Below, in pieces: positions 33,983 through 45,875 of a DNA stretch of 64,000 nucleotides. The stretch's first letter is position 1. Every line of letters starts with the position of its first letter. Position numbers and translations under genes: made by a program. This stretch comes from Adenophora triphylla var. japonica. Lineage: Eukaryota > Streptophyta > Magnoliopsida > Asterales > Campanulaceae. The stretch covers positions 1 to 64,000 of the forward strand of contig JAFEMH010006947.1 of assembly GCA_022495995.1 (NCBI GenBank), written 5' to 3'. The notes under the pieces are model-generated. The model was not told the DNA's origin, did no database searches, and saw only the letters and a list, made by a program, of their open reading frames with translations.

Positions 33983-35010
33983 TGTGCTTCCACTTTTTTT
34001 TTAACTCAACATGATTTTTCTTTAAAATGAACAACTTCGTGATTAAGCTGTTAGTAATTTCAAATTTAGGCTTGATCGCGCAGGAATGTGTATTGGGCTC
34101 AGTTATCGTATCCAGCAGGTGATTGAGCTGACTCGGATCTGCACAACACAAGAAACAATCGTGAAATTGCGCCGGGGGTCTTTCGGCAAGCCCCTCCGGC
34201 GTGAGAATCAGCAAGTGGACTGGAAAATGATAATATGGAGATGGTGGGTGTGTGTTTACGTGAACATGCAAACAAGCATTACCTTAGTCCATGATATTAT
34301 TCTCATATTTATAGTAGACAAAGGAAACTAGGGTTTCCATCTGAACCGTTAGATTGGATGGATGTCAACCGTTGGATCAACTCTGTCTCCTAGGCGTACA
34401 CGTGTCACGCTGGGATTGGTCCGCCTAAACAAGGACACTGCAGCGCCTGACATTGATAAGCAGCTTGCCTTATAAGGGAAAGTCAACCTGCACGCCTTTT
34501 GACATTATTGCTGGTTATATGATTGCACGTGTAACAAGGCATAGTGGTAGGTCTGACATTATCCCAAATTAGCCAATTAACCAAGCTTGTTGAGGAAGCT
34601 AATTGAAGGGACGACCTGGAGTTGTACGTCCAATTGGGTCATCTCCTTGAGGGGTGACTCGACGAGCGAGCGGCAATGAGAGTTGGTCGTTTAATGACGA
34701 CGATCTCTGTTGAATGTGATCAGTTTGGCGCGGTGGGAAGACTCGTCGTTTAGGTGGGCTTGATCGCTCATTGGCGACGGCCTCTACCTGACGTATTGAT
34801 GAGCTACGACCTAAACCTTTGCACAAGGGTGAGTTGGCTCGTCGCTTGGATGGGCTTGGTCGCTCAGTGGCAACGACTGCCATCCATTGTAGGACGGGCC
34901 ATAACCCAGGTCTTGATCTGACCCTTCATAATTGGTCCTTTGGGGGGCCTATTGGGCCCCTAGCTCGTGACAAAGTATTGGGCTTAGCCCATCACAGAAT
35001 ATTCCGTTCA
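33983..35010 (-). repeat. 3' LTR of the Tat gypsy element
   Basis: Minus strand start TGAACGGAATATTC at 35010, end GGAAGCACA at 33983. A TATA box CTATAAATA is at 34314-34306. The partner LTR at 44849-45875 differs by a few scattered bases. Confidence 0.92.
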
Positions 35011-35568
35011 ATGGCCCCCAACTCATGGGTCATCTCGACGGGCCAGGAGTTGTCGTTTTCCCTCCAAGGTTATCCGTACGACCGTCAATTTGAATTTTAA
35101 ATTATGGTGACGTCAATATTGATGACGTGGGCGGCTGGGATCCCTCCATTAATTGACACGTGTCCCGTGATGGGACATTCTCCTCGGAAGTTGCAGTGGG
35201 TATTTAATGCTCCCATCATTTCGCCGTTTGGATTTCTCAGGTACAAACCTTTCATCTTCCCCACACATAAAAGCTTACTCCCTCCTCCATTTCAAACTTT
35301 TCGAAATCTTGAGCACTGAGAGCAGGTAGCAAAGGCGATTTCCGACAAACAGCTAGAAAAACTCCGGCCACCGTACGAACGATTTCCGGCAACACTGAGG
35401 GCTCTGGCTTCACCACCATTAAGCCATCCGGTAGCGTGGATAAGGAATTTCTTCGACTTGCTACCGTTAAACTCATCGAAAAACCCATCTTCAGTCCCAG
35501 AAACAGGTAATTTCCTTTGATTGTTCATCATTTTCTGGGTTTTTCTTTGGGGTTTAAGAATTTCTTAA
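35011..35568 (+). promoter_or_regulatory. Upstream region of the antisense accessory gene in the gypsy element
   Basis: The sequence between the left LTR and the first plus-strand frame has a TATA-like TATTTAAT at 35201-35208, ACACGTGTCC near 35157 (a G-box-like CACGTG), and an intron-donor-like CAGGTAATTTC near 35506. These fit a promoter and 5' UTR for the plus-strand gene; no single element is certain. Confidence 0.35.
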
Positions 35569-38500
35569 ATGGGTCCTAGAACCATAAGTTTTGAGAGAGG
35601 GGTTAAATTCAGTTTTGGGTTAAATCAGAGGGTTTATAAATGTGCTAAGGGGATTTGGAGAGAAATTCCATTGGCTGAATGTTCTTCAATCTTGTTGAAA
35701 TTTGGGTTTGAGAATGAGCCTTTAGAGTTCCCAGTAGGTGAGGTTCTTGGGGAGTTTGAGGAGGATGACCCAAGGGTAACGTCTTTCAGGTCCATGAACG
35801 ATCTCCCACATCACATCCAAACCCATTATTCACTGTCCCATCATGATTCAGTTAGGGATTTGGTCTTAGGGGAATCTAGGTCGCCCTTGGATAGGTCGTC
35901 GCCTACGGATGTTAGGACTGATTCCCCTTCTCTTTTTCCTTGTTTTGTAGTTATGGATCACGACGGCCGTCCCAATCAACCGGACCCAGAAATAAATGAA
36001 GCCTGTACAAGTGCAGGGGGCACTAGGATCATCGACGCCTTTCACACCGGTGTACGAGCTGGAAGGAACGAGCGAGGCTTTAGAGGTGGGGCACAAGGTG
36101 ATTGGGCCATCACCAAGGTCAGCACAAGGAAGGGTGATACTGGGAAGTTGATGATTGATTCCCTACGAGACTCCTTCAGGGTTCACGCTGCCTCGTATAA
36201 GCTTGAGTATCTCAGCCAAAAGGAGTATGAGCCTCGTAGGCAGTCACTTCTCACCAGCAAAAAGAAAGTAGCCTTCTTCTACAAACAGTTCGAGCTTGGG
36301 CTGAGGTTGCCCTTAGATCCCTTTATCAACGAGTTCCTTGAAGATTCGGGTTGCGTGCCAATGGAGCTGAGTGGCAACGCTGTTAGGATTTTGTCTTGTT
36401 TCATTGTGGTCTGCAGATTCCTTGGCTACGAGCCATGAAATAAGGTGTTTCGTCAATATTACCAGACGAAACGATCAATTAAGAATGGAAATTCCGTAGT
36501 AAGTGTGTCGTCGATTAGGAATGTTCAGGGCCTGTTTTTAGACACTCAGAACAAGGTATATGGCTGGGATAATCACATGATCTTGGTGGAGAGCAGGGTA
36601 GGATGGCAGTTTCCTTTCCCGGAGAGCCAAGATATGGTTGCAGACAAGTATGTATGGGCGGCGCCTTGGGCCGACGAGCTGAAAGAAAAGATTGACAATT
36701 TGCTGAGTCTCGGTTGGGTGGCATGGCAGGACATTGAAGCATCTCATTGGAGATATATCAGGGTTGGCATTATGTCTAGGCCGTTGAGAGGCCCCGATCC
36801 CTTGGTGAAGATTGAACTAGATGCTCGCTACCCCGTCTGGGTCGTTCACGACGACTTGACTTGGGAAGATAACTGCATAAATTGCACCGGTGCCCGCCTT
36901 GACCATCCTGAAGAGCGTTGCGAGAATCTTGAGATGGCAGGGGGTTGGGCTCTTAATACTTGCCTATTTGTTTTGATTAACTTTTCTTTTGTCTCGTCGT
37001 GAATGACTTTAACCTTTCTCCATTTTTACTTGGCAGTTCTTTCTGAAAAGGATATCAACCACATCGAGTGGGACGTCATGAGCGGAGTGATCAGACCGAA
37101 CGAGCAAACCAAGGCAAAGAAGGATAGAGCATCGTCCAATGCCATCTACAGTCGTCAGGAAAATATGGCGGCGAGGAACGAGCAACTGGCAAAGGATACC
37201 CCTGTTGGCGCCATCCCCATGGTTGAAAGGGAGCCCGTCGTTGAGGGGCTGAATACCGGGGGTCGTCAAGCACAAGTTGACGCGCTAGAGAGGGATGTCG
37301 GAGCGGAGGCAAGTACTGCGGCTGTTAATGCTGAGAACCAATTGATCGTCATTGAGGGTGAGCATGTTAACCCTGAGGATGTTGGAAGTTCTGACTCCAA
37401 TCCGGAGGTCGTAGGTGAAGGGAGCCACGTCTCCAAGAAGAGGAAAGATCACCCCGTTGGCTCTGGGGGAAAGAAAGAAAAGAAAAAGAATACTGTCAAC
37501 GACCCAATCAGCTCCTCCGACCCTTCAACTCCTCAGGCTGAGACTCCTGGATCGTCGTCGGGGGTCCTTACTAGAGATAAGGCCATGGAAATGGCAACTA
37601 AGTTGGCCAAAGTTCCCCCAATCTCTGGGATACCTTGCTTGGCAAGAAGTGGCCCTGCTCTCATCCTGGGGGCAGCCATGACGAAACGAGGCAGGGACGT
37701 CAAGCTCGTCCGCCAGATGAGGGAGGCCAAGACGAAGCCTGGGACCTACCATGCTCGCTTCGGGCTGATGCAAACCGAGGAAATTCAGTCTTCCGTTTTC
37801 CATGTATCTCTCGTCGTTTCATATACTTGTAATAATAATGACCTCGTTGTCGCAGATGATGTCGATGATGGATGCCATGACGGCAGATTTTAAGGCATGC
37901 CTAGACGCCGAGCAGAAGGAGAATGAACAGCTGATCCAGTCTGTTGCAGCCAAGGAAGAGGCTGAGAAGAAGTTGAAGGAGGCGGAAGATAACGTCATCC
38001 AACTGACCACGGCCTCGAGTCATTGATGGCTCAGAAAAATGAAATTTTGAAGGAGGCAGAAGTCTTGAAAGCTGATAAGGCCAAATTGGTGAAGGAAGTA
38101 GGGATCCTGACGACGGGCCTCAAAGCCGCCGAGAATAAATTTGATAAAATGAAAACTGACTATGAAGCCGCTCGGACTCAGATCAAGGAGATGAGGGTTG
38201 ATCACCAAGCTGCATTGGAGGAGGCCAAGTTGGATGCTGTTGAGCAGTTCAAGAGGGGTGAAGAGTTCTTTCAGGTCGTCACTAAGAAGGTCAGTGGCTT
38301 TTTTCAGGATGGGGCTAAGCACTTGGCAAGGCGGATCCTTTCGGACCCAGAGACTAAGGACTTAATATCTACGAGGAAGCTGGCCGACCTCTGCACTGAA
38401 CCGTCGCATGATCAAGAGGCTCGCCTAATCCATCCCCTCGTTCCTGTCAATGACAACGACTTGGGTATTATCAGGGAAGATGACAGGAAGGCTGGAAAGG

Positions 38501-38616
38501 ACGAGTGGCCAGTCCCTGCTGTTGATCCAAAGAACTTTGATGCCTATTACGCCTTCTTCCTTGACGACGGCCCCGATCTTGATGCAGCTCCACCCAGCAC
38601 CAGTGACCCCCAGTGA
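35569..38616 (+). pseudogene. Antisense accessory gene with putative gypsy-type transposase domain and coiled coil
   Basis: Frames run plus-strand, opposite to gag-pol. The first (35569-36438) contains RLPLDPFINEFLEDSG and NAVRILSCFIVVCRFLG, matching from memory the domain labelled transposase (putative) gypsy type (PF04195), usually found in accessory ORFs of Tat elements. A stop (TGA at 36436-36438) interrupts it. The next frame continues with WHYIRVG-like sequence to about 36950. An intron seems to end at the acceptor TTGGCAG at about 37037, and another spans about 37803-37856 (GTATCT to GTCGCAG). The C-terminal half is basic (KKRKDH, KKEKKKN) and then a long coiled coil (AEKKLKEAED, KLVKEVGILTTGLKAAENK), with a one-base shift near 38021. 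The protein ends at 38614 (TSDPQ). Function is unknown; the breaks make it a pseudogene. Confidence 0.6.
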
Positions 38617-39405
38617 TTTTATTCTTCTGAAATGTCTTGTGATGTCTCAAACAATGCTTCACTTTAACTTGTTTTGGTGTTTTCAAACAATGTCTCAAAA
38701 AATTTCTAAATTTTGTAGCGTAATTGACCCGTTTCCTCGTAGTTTAGAGGGGGTCGTACAATGTTTGCTTGATTTATTGGTGTTTTAAGTTATCCAATGC
38801 CTTTTGTTTTCTGTTTGTTAATCTGTGTTAACGTAGATAGCATGTGATAACTTGTTGAATAAGTTTGACAAGTGTGAATGGTCGTCGTGAGTGATGACCA
38901 GAACTTGGGTCGTCCTAATATGGCCGACCTTTGTTCAGCCTTGTATTTTCTCAACTTCTCAATGGCTCGTAGGAATAGTACGAAGGTCTGTAGGTCTTTG
39001 CTCGTAGGCAAGATTCTATGGATGAGTCGTCTTATTCCGTTATAGCAGTCCACGAGGTCTGGCCTCGTCTAGCCTTTATACTTGGTTAAAGTGAATGTGA
39101 GTGTCGAAGTCTTGGCTTCGACTGATCTTTATACTTTGATCAAAGTGATTGTAAGGGTCGAAGTCAGGCTTCAACCGTTCTAAGCTTTTTGAGTTTGCAA
39201 TGGACGAAGTTCAGTGAAGCGATGAGTTTCCATTGATAATTTTCGATCAAGAATCGTACACTAACAACTCGATTACTATTTAAGACTTCTGGGATTTATA
39301 GATTATCCCTTACAAACTTCCAAAATCTTTGAAAAATGACAATGAAAAAGTTACATAAGAACCACAAGTATGATGCCCTGAGGGCGCTGAGTGTTGACGA
39401 CAATC
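38617..39405. other. Spacer between the antisense accessory gene and integrase
   Basis: About 790 bp where the plus-strand accessory gene and minus-strand pol converge. It has AT-rich stretches and duplicated short phrases (GTCGAAGTCTTGGCTTCGAC-like, near 39097 and 39147), and probably holds both 3' untranslated ends. No coding similarity is seen. Confidence 0.45.
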
Positions 39406-42400
39406 TCAGAAGTAATACTTCGTGAGATGATTAGCGTGCCATGGATAATTTAGTTGCTCACCGTTTGTCCTGGCTAGATGGTAGGTTCCTTCTCTGACCA
39501 CACTGGTGACGATGTATGGTCCTTCCCAGTTGGGAGAAAGCTTGTTTTGTCGCGCCTTAAGTCCTGTTGCTTCGATTTTTCTGAGAACGTGATCGCCGAC
39601 CTTGAAAAACCTTCTCTTCACTTTTTTATCGTGGTACGCCCTGGTTTTCTTCTTGTAATTTTCCATTCTCAATTGGGCGTCCAATCTTCGCTCGTCCACA
39701 AGGTCTAGGTCGACCTGTCTGTTGTGTATGTTCTTTTCAACGTCGTAGAGAGCCACTCGATCTGTAGGAAGCTGAAGCTCGGCGGGAGCCATGGCCTCAG
39801 AGCCATAGGCCAAGGCAAATGGGGTTTCCCCCGTGGGCCCCCGGGTGGTTGTTTGGACTGCCCAGAGAGATGAGGGGAGTTCGTCCAACCATCTCGCATC
39901 CCGTCCTTCAAGATTTTTGCATAGGGCTGACAAGACGAGCTTGTTGGCTGCTTCAGCTTGTCCATTGCCTTGGGGATAGGCAACAGACGACTTAGAATGC
40001 TTGACGCCCATTCTGTTTAGCTCTTGTTCAAACTTCCTCAAAAACTGCAGGCCGTTGTCGGAAACAATTACCCTTGGGATTCCAAAGCGACACCATATTG
40101 AATCATGGATAAAACTTAGGGCATTGTTTTCTGTGATTTTATTCAAGGCTTTGGCCTCCACCCACTTAGAAAAATAATCAACTGCCACGATCACGTACTT
40201 CACTCCCCCTTTGGCCTGTGGGAATGGCCCAATCAAATCAACACCCCACATGTCGAATGACCAAGCTGCCATGACTGGGGTCTGTTCAGTCGTCGGGAGT
40301 TTGGGGAGGTCGGCGAACCGCTGGCACGTATCACATTTCCTTACAAACTGCTTGGCATCTTCTTGTAGATGTGTCCAGTAGTACCCCATGGTGATTAACT
40401 TATCAGCTAATGTACGGGCCCCAGGGTGGCCCCCGCACTCTCCTTGATGCACTTCAAAAAGCAATTGAACTACCTTATCAGGGTGGACGCACTTAAGCAG
40501 CGGTCTGGTGATAGATCGTCTATACAGTTCACCTTCTACGACCGTGAACCGGGCGGCCTTCCTTTTGATTTTTCGTGCCAAAACTTCATCAGATGGCAAC
40601 TCATCTTTTTCAATAAATGCTTTCAGCTCGTCGATCCAACACCTTGGACCGTCTCCAATGCACATAACCTTCACTCGTTCATAGGCTGGCTGTTCGAGAT
40701 AGGCTAAGTGGTGGCCATGCTCGTCTTCAGGGAGTTGATCTGTTGCAAGCTTCGAGAGTAGGTCGGCGTGTTCATTGTCCTCTCTGGCTATTCTCTGGAT
40801 GGCCCAAAACTCTAGCCCCTGAATCAATTCGCCGACCAATGAATGATACCTCTGTAGGGTGGAGTCGACGACCTGATAGTCGCCGCGAACTTGGTTTACA
40901 ATCAACTGAGAATCACAAAACGCTGCAATCTTAGTGGCCCCAAAACACTTGGCGTATTCAATCGCCGCCACTAGCGCTTCATATTCTGCTTGGTTGTTTG
41001 ACGCTTGGAACTTGAATCTCAACACTTCTTCAAAAACCGTGCCATTTTCTGGCTCAACGAGCACGATCCCCGCCCCACTGAGATCTCTGGTTGCTGATCC
41101 GTCTGAAAAAAATTCCAACAGCCTACGGGCAAGATTAATTCTTCTGGTTTATCGTCGACCTCCTTGCCTTTGCAGCTTTTCTGAGGCGGCCTTTGGTCGT
41201 CGTCAATGCTGAATGATGTTTCAACCAGGAAATCCGCCAATGACTGTGCTTGTAAGGTTTTCCTTGCTCTATACTGAATATCAAACTCAGTTAATTCGAT
41301 GCTCCAATTAAGGAGACGTCCGGAACTTTTAGGACGATGCAGAATCTTTCACAATGGGGCGTTTGTGTAAACAATAATGGGATGAGAAGAGAAGTAAGCT
41401 CGTAGCTTTCGTGCTGTGATGACGAGAGCATAAGCTATCTTCTCAACGTTGAAGTAGCGGGTTTCTACGTCGGATAAAGCTTTGCTTACGTAATAAATGG
41501 GCCTCTGTATCCCATCCTCCTCTCTTACCAATATGGCGGCGACGGGCTTGTCACTCGCCAATAGGTATACAAATAGATCTTCCCCGGCGACGGGGCTGCT
41601 GAGGAGTGGTGGGGAGCCCAGATATTCCTTAAGTTGCTTGAAAGACTTGGAGCATTCTTCTGTCCATTCAAAATCCTTGGCACCTCGGAGAGCTTTGAAA
41701 AATGGGAGTGATCGCTCGGCGGACTTGGCAATGAAACGACCCAAGGCCGCCACTCGTCCATTCAAGCGTTGAACCTCCTTGATGCTCCTTGGTTCTGCCA
41801 TATCAATCAGAGCCTTGATTTTTTCGGGGTTGGCTTCAATTCCCCGCTGTGAAAGCATAAACCCCAAAAATTTTCCTGCTGCAACTCCAAAAACGCACTT
41901 GGCTGGATTGAGGACCATGTCATTCGCTCGAAGGTTGGTGAAAGTCTGTTGTAGGTCGTCGACATGTTTTCTTTTATTGGACTTGACAACCATGTCGTCG
42001 ATATATGCTTCCAGGTTGTCTCCGAGCTGATCCTTGAACACTTTGTTGATCATTCTTTGGTATGTGGCCCTGGCATTTTTGAGCCCAAAGGGCATCTTCG
42101 TATAACAGTAAGTTCCCCCTGCGGCCTGAAAGGCCGTCTTCGGAATATCCTCTTCGGCCATCTTGATTTGGTGATAGCCAAAGTACGCGTCAAGAAAGCT
42201 CAAAGTTGTATGACCGGCCACAGAGTCGACGAGCTTGTCGATTCTGGGCAAGGGGTAACTATATTTGGGGCACGCCAAGTTTAGGTCGGTGAAATCTACG
42301 CAGAGCCTCCACTTTCTGTTGGGTTTTTTGACAAGAACCACATTCGCCAGCCACGTTGTGAACCCAGCGTCCACAATAATCCCAGCACTTAGTAACTTCT

Positions 42401-42524
42401 CAATCTCCTGCTTGATGGCGATCTCCTTCTCAGTCGAAAAAAATTTGCACCTTTGCTCTTTGAACTTCATCGTGGGGTTCACTCCTAGCCTATGGACGGC
42501 TACCTCTTCTTTGATACCTTTCAT
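39406..42524 (-). pseudogene. Gypsy pol: reverse transcriptase, RNase H, second RNase H, integrase
   Basis: RT at 42524-41700 has PKYSYPLPRIDKLVD and active site YIDDMVVKS near 42005. The first RNase H follows (EDLFVYLLASDKPVAAIL) to a stop at 41349-41351. A frame change near 41120 leads to the second, archaeal-type RNase H (DGSATRDLSGAGIVL, NNQAEYEAL, CDSQLIVNQV). Integrase has an HHCC finger (HQGECGGHPGARTLAD, CDTCQRF), a catalytic core with D in WGVDLIGPF, D in VSDNGLQF and E in NGQAEAANK, and a C-terminal region ending NHLTKYYF at 39406. Integrase looks intact; RT is separated from gag by a stop near 42558. Two nonsense changes and one frameshift disable the polyprotein. Confidence 0.88.
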
Positions 42525-42557
42525 ATCCTCGACCCTCCAGGCAAAAACATCGAGATT

Positions 42558-44810
42558 TTATTTGAGTAGGGAGATTATCTCTTCCCTCTCCTCAGCAGAT
42601 AACTGAGACCCCAGTTTGATTTTCTGCTCTGGGTAGTTAGGGTTGATGGCCAGCTCCGTCAGCTCGTCGGCCGGCTTCATCTCAGGAGCGTCATCTATGA
42701 AGTCCATGGATTCGATAACAATTTCTTTAATTTTCTTTCTCGCCTCTGGGGTGAGGTCTGGAACCTCGTCTTCAATGAGCTTGTCTAGCTCGGCCCCCGA
42801 TTCATGGGCGGTCAAAAGTTGCGGTTCTGCAGCATGATCGTCCATGAATGTTTCAACAAAGTCTTTTGGGTCGTCGACACATTTGATGGTCGAGACAGTA
42901 TCATATGATGTCGTCGTTTGCTTAACAGACTTAGAGAGCTTCACAATGTGATCTGGGTCGTCTATTTCAATGGTCCGCTTTGCCTTCAGCACATGCTCTA
43001 GGAATTCTGGGGCCGTCCCCAACACACATCTAACTCCAGCAGGAAATTTGACTCGTTGATGAGGGACCGAGGCGACGATCCCCAAAGCGGCTTGGCCCGG
43101 TTGGCCAAGAATTGCGTGGTAGTCGCTGACGACGTCAATCACAATAAAAGTCAGAGTTTTGATGGTTCTCAATGGGTGTTCTCCAATGTCAACTGGAAGG
43201 TCAATTTGGCCCTTTGCGTCTACTCGGTGGTTGGTGAATCCCTCTAGACGACCTAAGTAAGGACTTAGGCGGCTATCGGGTAGACCCATCCGTTGGTAGA
43301 CGTTGTAAAACAAAATGTCTTTGGCCGCCCCAGTATCGATTAGAATCCGTCTGGACTCACAGTTGTCGATGTAGCCGGGAATGACCAGCGTCTGTTGACG
43401 TGCCAATGGATTGGCCGGTAGCTCGTAGGGAAAAAAGCTTATCACGTCGTTTGGAATCTCCGACTTCTGGGGAACATGAGGAGCTTTCTTGAGATGGTAG
43501 ATGACGCTCTTTATTTGATTTTTGTTCGTTTCTTCAGAAATTACCAAGACCATTCTTGGCTGCCTCTCCGGAGGGCCGTCGTTAGCAACTCGAGTGTTGG
43601 CTGCTTGACGATCCTTCCTCACATACTCCTGGAGACGACCGCCATCAATCCATCTCTGAATGATTTTCTTCAAACTGAAGCATTCTTCGGTATCATGTCC
43701 CTTATCCCGATGGTATTCACAATATTTATTCATATTTTTCTTCCCCTTCCCGTTGGGGTTCATCTTTGGCGCCGGGCCAAAATCTACGTTGCTTAAAATT
43801 TCCGCTCGTGATACGGTCAGTGGTGTGTAAGACTCTGGGACCTTTTCAGCCTTCACTTGCTTGTTCTTTCCTTTTTCTCCAGCCTTGTATTTTTTAAATT
43901 TTGCTGTTTCAACCTCGTCAACAGCCTTTCCTTCTCTTTGTAACTTTCTCTCCTCAGCCTCGGCGACAGCATATGCTTTAGCGTGGACGTCTTTTCGGGA
44001 CTTGGCTGGGTGGACTTGCAATTCGTAGTCGAGAGTGGAGGAAACAACACCGTGTCTGAAACAATTGATAATCTCCCTGTCAGTCAGGTCTTCATCAATC
44101 TGGTCCACTAACTTCTTAAATCTTTTGAAATAGCTCATAGAGCTTTCACTGGCTCCCTGAGATATATTACTGAGATCGTTGACAGTCTTACGACGATCTC
44201 CCGCCGTTGCAAACCTTCCCAAAAACTTTTTTCTCATTTGCTTCCATGACTCAATGCTCCCCTTAGGTAGGCTTCTAAACCACCGTAAAGCAGCGTCAGT
44301 CAGCGTGCTTGTAAGGGCCTTACACATGACGTCGTCGTGGCCTGAAGCTCTTGCCACTACATACATCTGGGCTTCGAGATGTTGTATGTGATCAATGGCA
44401 CTTGTAGAGCCATTATATTGTTTCAAGTCAGGAAGTTTAAAGCCTGGTTCAGGAGGTCCCGTCTCTAGCATCCATGGTGCTAAGGGATTCATGGTACCAC
44501 AATCATCTTCTGAGTCGTCGCTATCCACCTTGTTTCTTTTGTTCGTCAATTCTTCCACCTGACGCTTTAGTCTTAAGAACTCCCTCATATCAACTTCTCC
44601 AGTTGGGCCGGCTGGGGGGATCCTATCTCGACGAGGCCCCCGGGTAACGGTGTTAGACCGTTGCCTCTCGGTGGGGGCAGGTCGTCGGGAAATGGATCTA
44701 TCCCTGTAGCTTAGTGGTGGAGACAGCCTATAAGATCTGGATATCTCTCGTTCATGACGAGGGGGAGTACGGGTCCTTTCCCTATAGCTTGGTGCTCTTT
44801 CATTTCTCAA
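42558..44810 (-). pseudogene. Gypsy gag and protease, N-terminally truncated
   Basis: An open frame of about 750 codons. It contains an Arg/Ser-rich N-terminal region, a coiled coil (FLRLKRQVEELTNKRNK), a gag capsid region (KALTSTLTDAALRWF, SIESWKQMRKKFLGRF), a finger of C-X2-H-X4-H-X4-C type (CEYHRDKGHDTEEC) near 43695, and an aspartic protease (ILIDTGAAKDILF) near 43340. No ATG precedes the capsid region in this frame, and the frame stays open up to the TAA repeats next to the LTR. The true start has therefore been lost. It ends at a stop that separates it from RT; typical Tat elements are continuous here. Confidence 0.85.
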
Positions 44811-44848
44811 CGAGGGTGTCCTTAGACGACCTTGAACAATAATAATAA

Positions 44849-45875
44849 TGTGCTTCCACTTTTTTTTAACTCAACATGATTTTTCTTTAAAATAAACAAC
44901 TTCGTGATTAAGCTGTTAGTAATTTCAAATTTAGGCTTGATCGTCCAGGAATGTGTATTGGGCTCAGTTATCGTGTCCAGCAGGTGATTGAGCTGACTCG
45001 GATCTGCACAACACAAGAAACAACCGTGAAACTGCGTCGGGGGTCATTCGGCAAGCCCCTCCGGCGTGAGAATCAACAAGTGGACTGTAAAATGATAATA
45101 TGGAGATGGTGGGTGTGTGTTTACGTGAACATGCAAACAAGCATTACCTTAGTCCATGATATTATTCTCATATTTATAGTAGACAAAGGAAACTAGGGTT
45201 TCCATCTGAACCGTTAGATTGGATGGATGTCAACCGTTGGATCAACTCTGTCTCCTAGGCGTACACGTGTCACGCTGGGATTGGTCCGCCTAAACAAGGA
45301 CACTGCAGCGCCTGACATTGATAAGCAGCTTGCCTTATAAGGAAAAGTCAACCTGCACGCCTTTTGGCATTATTGCTGGTTATATGATTGCACGTGTAAC
45401 AAGGCACAGTGGTAGGTCTGACATTATCCCAAATTAGCTAATTAACTAAGCTTGTTGAGGAAGCTAATTGAAGGGACGACCTGGAGCTGTACGTCCAATT
45501 GGGTCGCCTCCTTGAGGGGTGACTCGACGAGCGAGCGACAATGAGAGTTGGTCGTTTAATGACGACGATCTCTGTTGAATGTGATCAGTTTGGCGTGGTG
45601 GGAAGACTCGTTGTTTAGGTGGGCTCGATCGCTCATTGGCGACGGCCTCTACCTGACGTATTGACGAGCTACGACCTAAACCTTTGCACAAGGGTGAGTT
45701 GGCTCGTCGCTTGGATGGGCTTGGTCGCTCAGTGGCGACGACCGCCATCTATTGTAGGACGGGCCATAACCCAGGTCTTGATCTGACCCTTTATAATTGG
45801 TCATTTGGGGGGCCTGTTGGGCCCCTAGCTCGTGGCAAAGTATTGGGCTTGACCCATCACAGAATATTCCGTTCA
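44849..45875 (-). repeat. 5' LTR of the Tat gypsy element
   Basis: Minus strand start TGAACGGAATATTC at 45875, end GGAAGCACA at 44849. TATA box CTATAAATA at 45179-45171. Directly inside lies TTATTATTATTG and then gag sequence, with no tRNA-like primer site. Confidence 0.9.

Larger units (their letters stand above)
33983..45875 (-). mobile_element. Tat-lineage Ty3/gypsy retrotransposon with truncated 5' internal end
   Basis: Two LTRs of 1028 and 1027 bp (33983-35010 and 44849-45875) flank, on the minus strand, gag, protease, RT, RNase H, a second RNase H and integrase. On the plus strand between pol and the left LTR lies an accessory gene. The second (archaeal-type) RNase H before integrase and a C-H-H-C gag finger mark the Tat lineage. 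Beside the left LTR is a polypurine-type TTGGGGGCC. Beside the right LTR no primer site exists: only about 20 bp, including TAA repeats, separate it from a gag lacking its start. The flanking 5-mers do not match. LTRs look about 97-98% identical by eye. Confidence 0.88.

Noticed and set aside
34599..34883. Conserved 94-codon minus frame present in both gypsy LTRs
   Set aside because: Both copies are conserved because the LTRs are near-identical. The frame lies in R/U5 and has no recognised domain.
39406..44810. Endogenous pararetrovirus
   Set aside because: Integrase, a second RNase H and LTRs are present and no movement protein or coat region is seen. This is a Tat gypsy retrotransposon.
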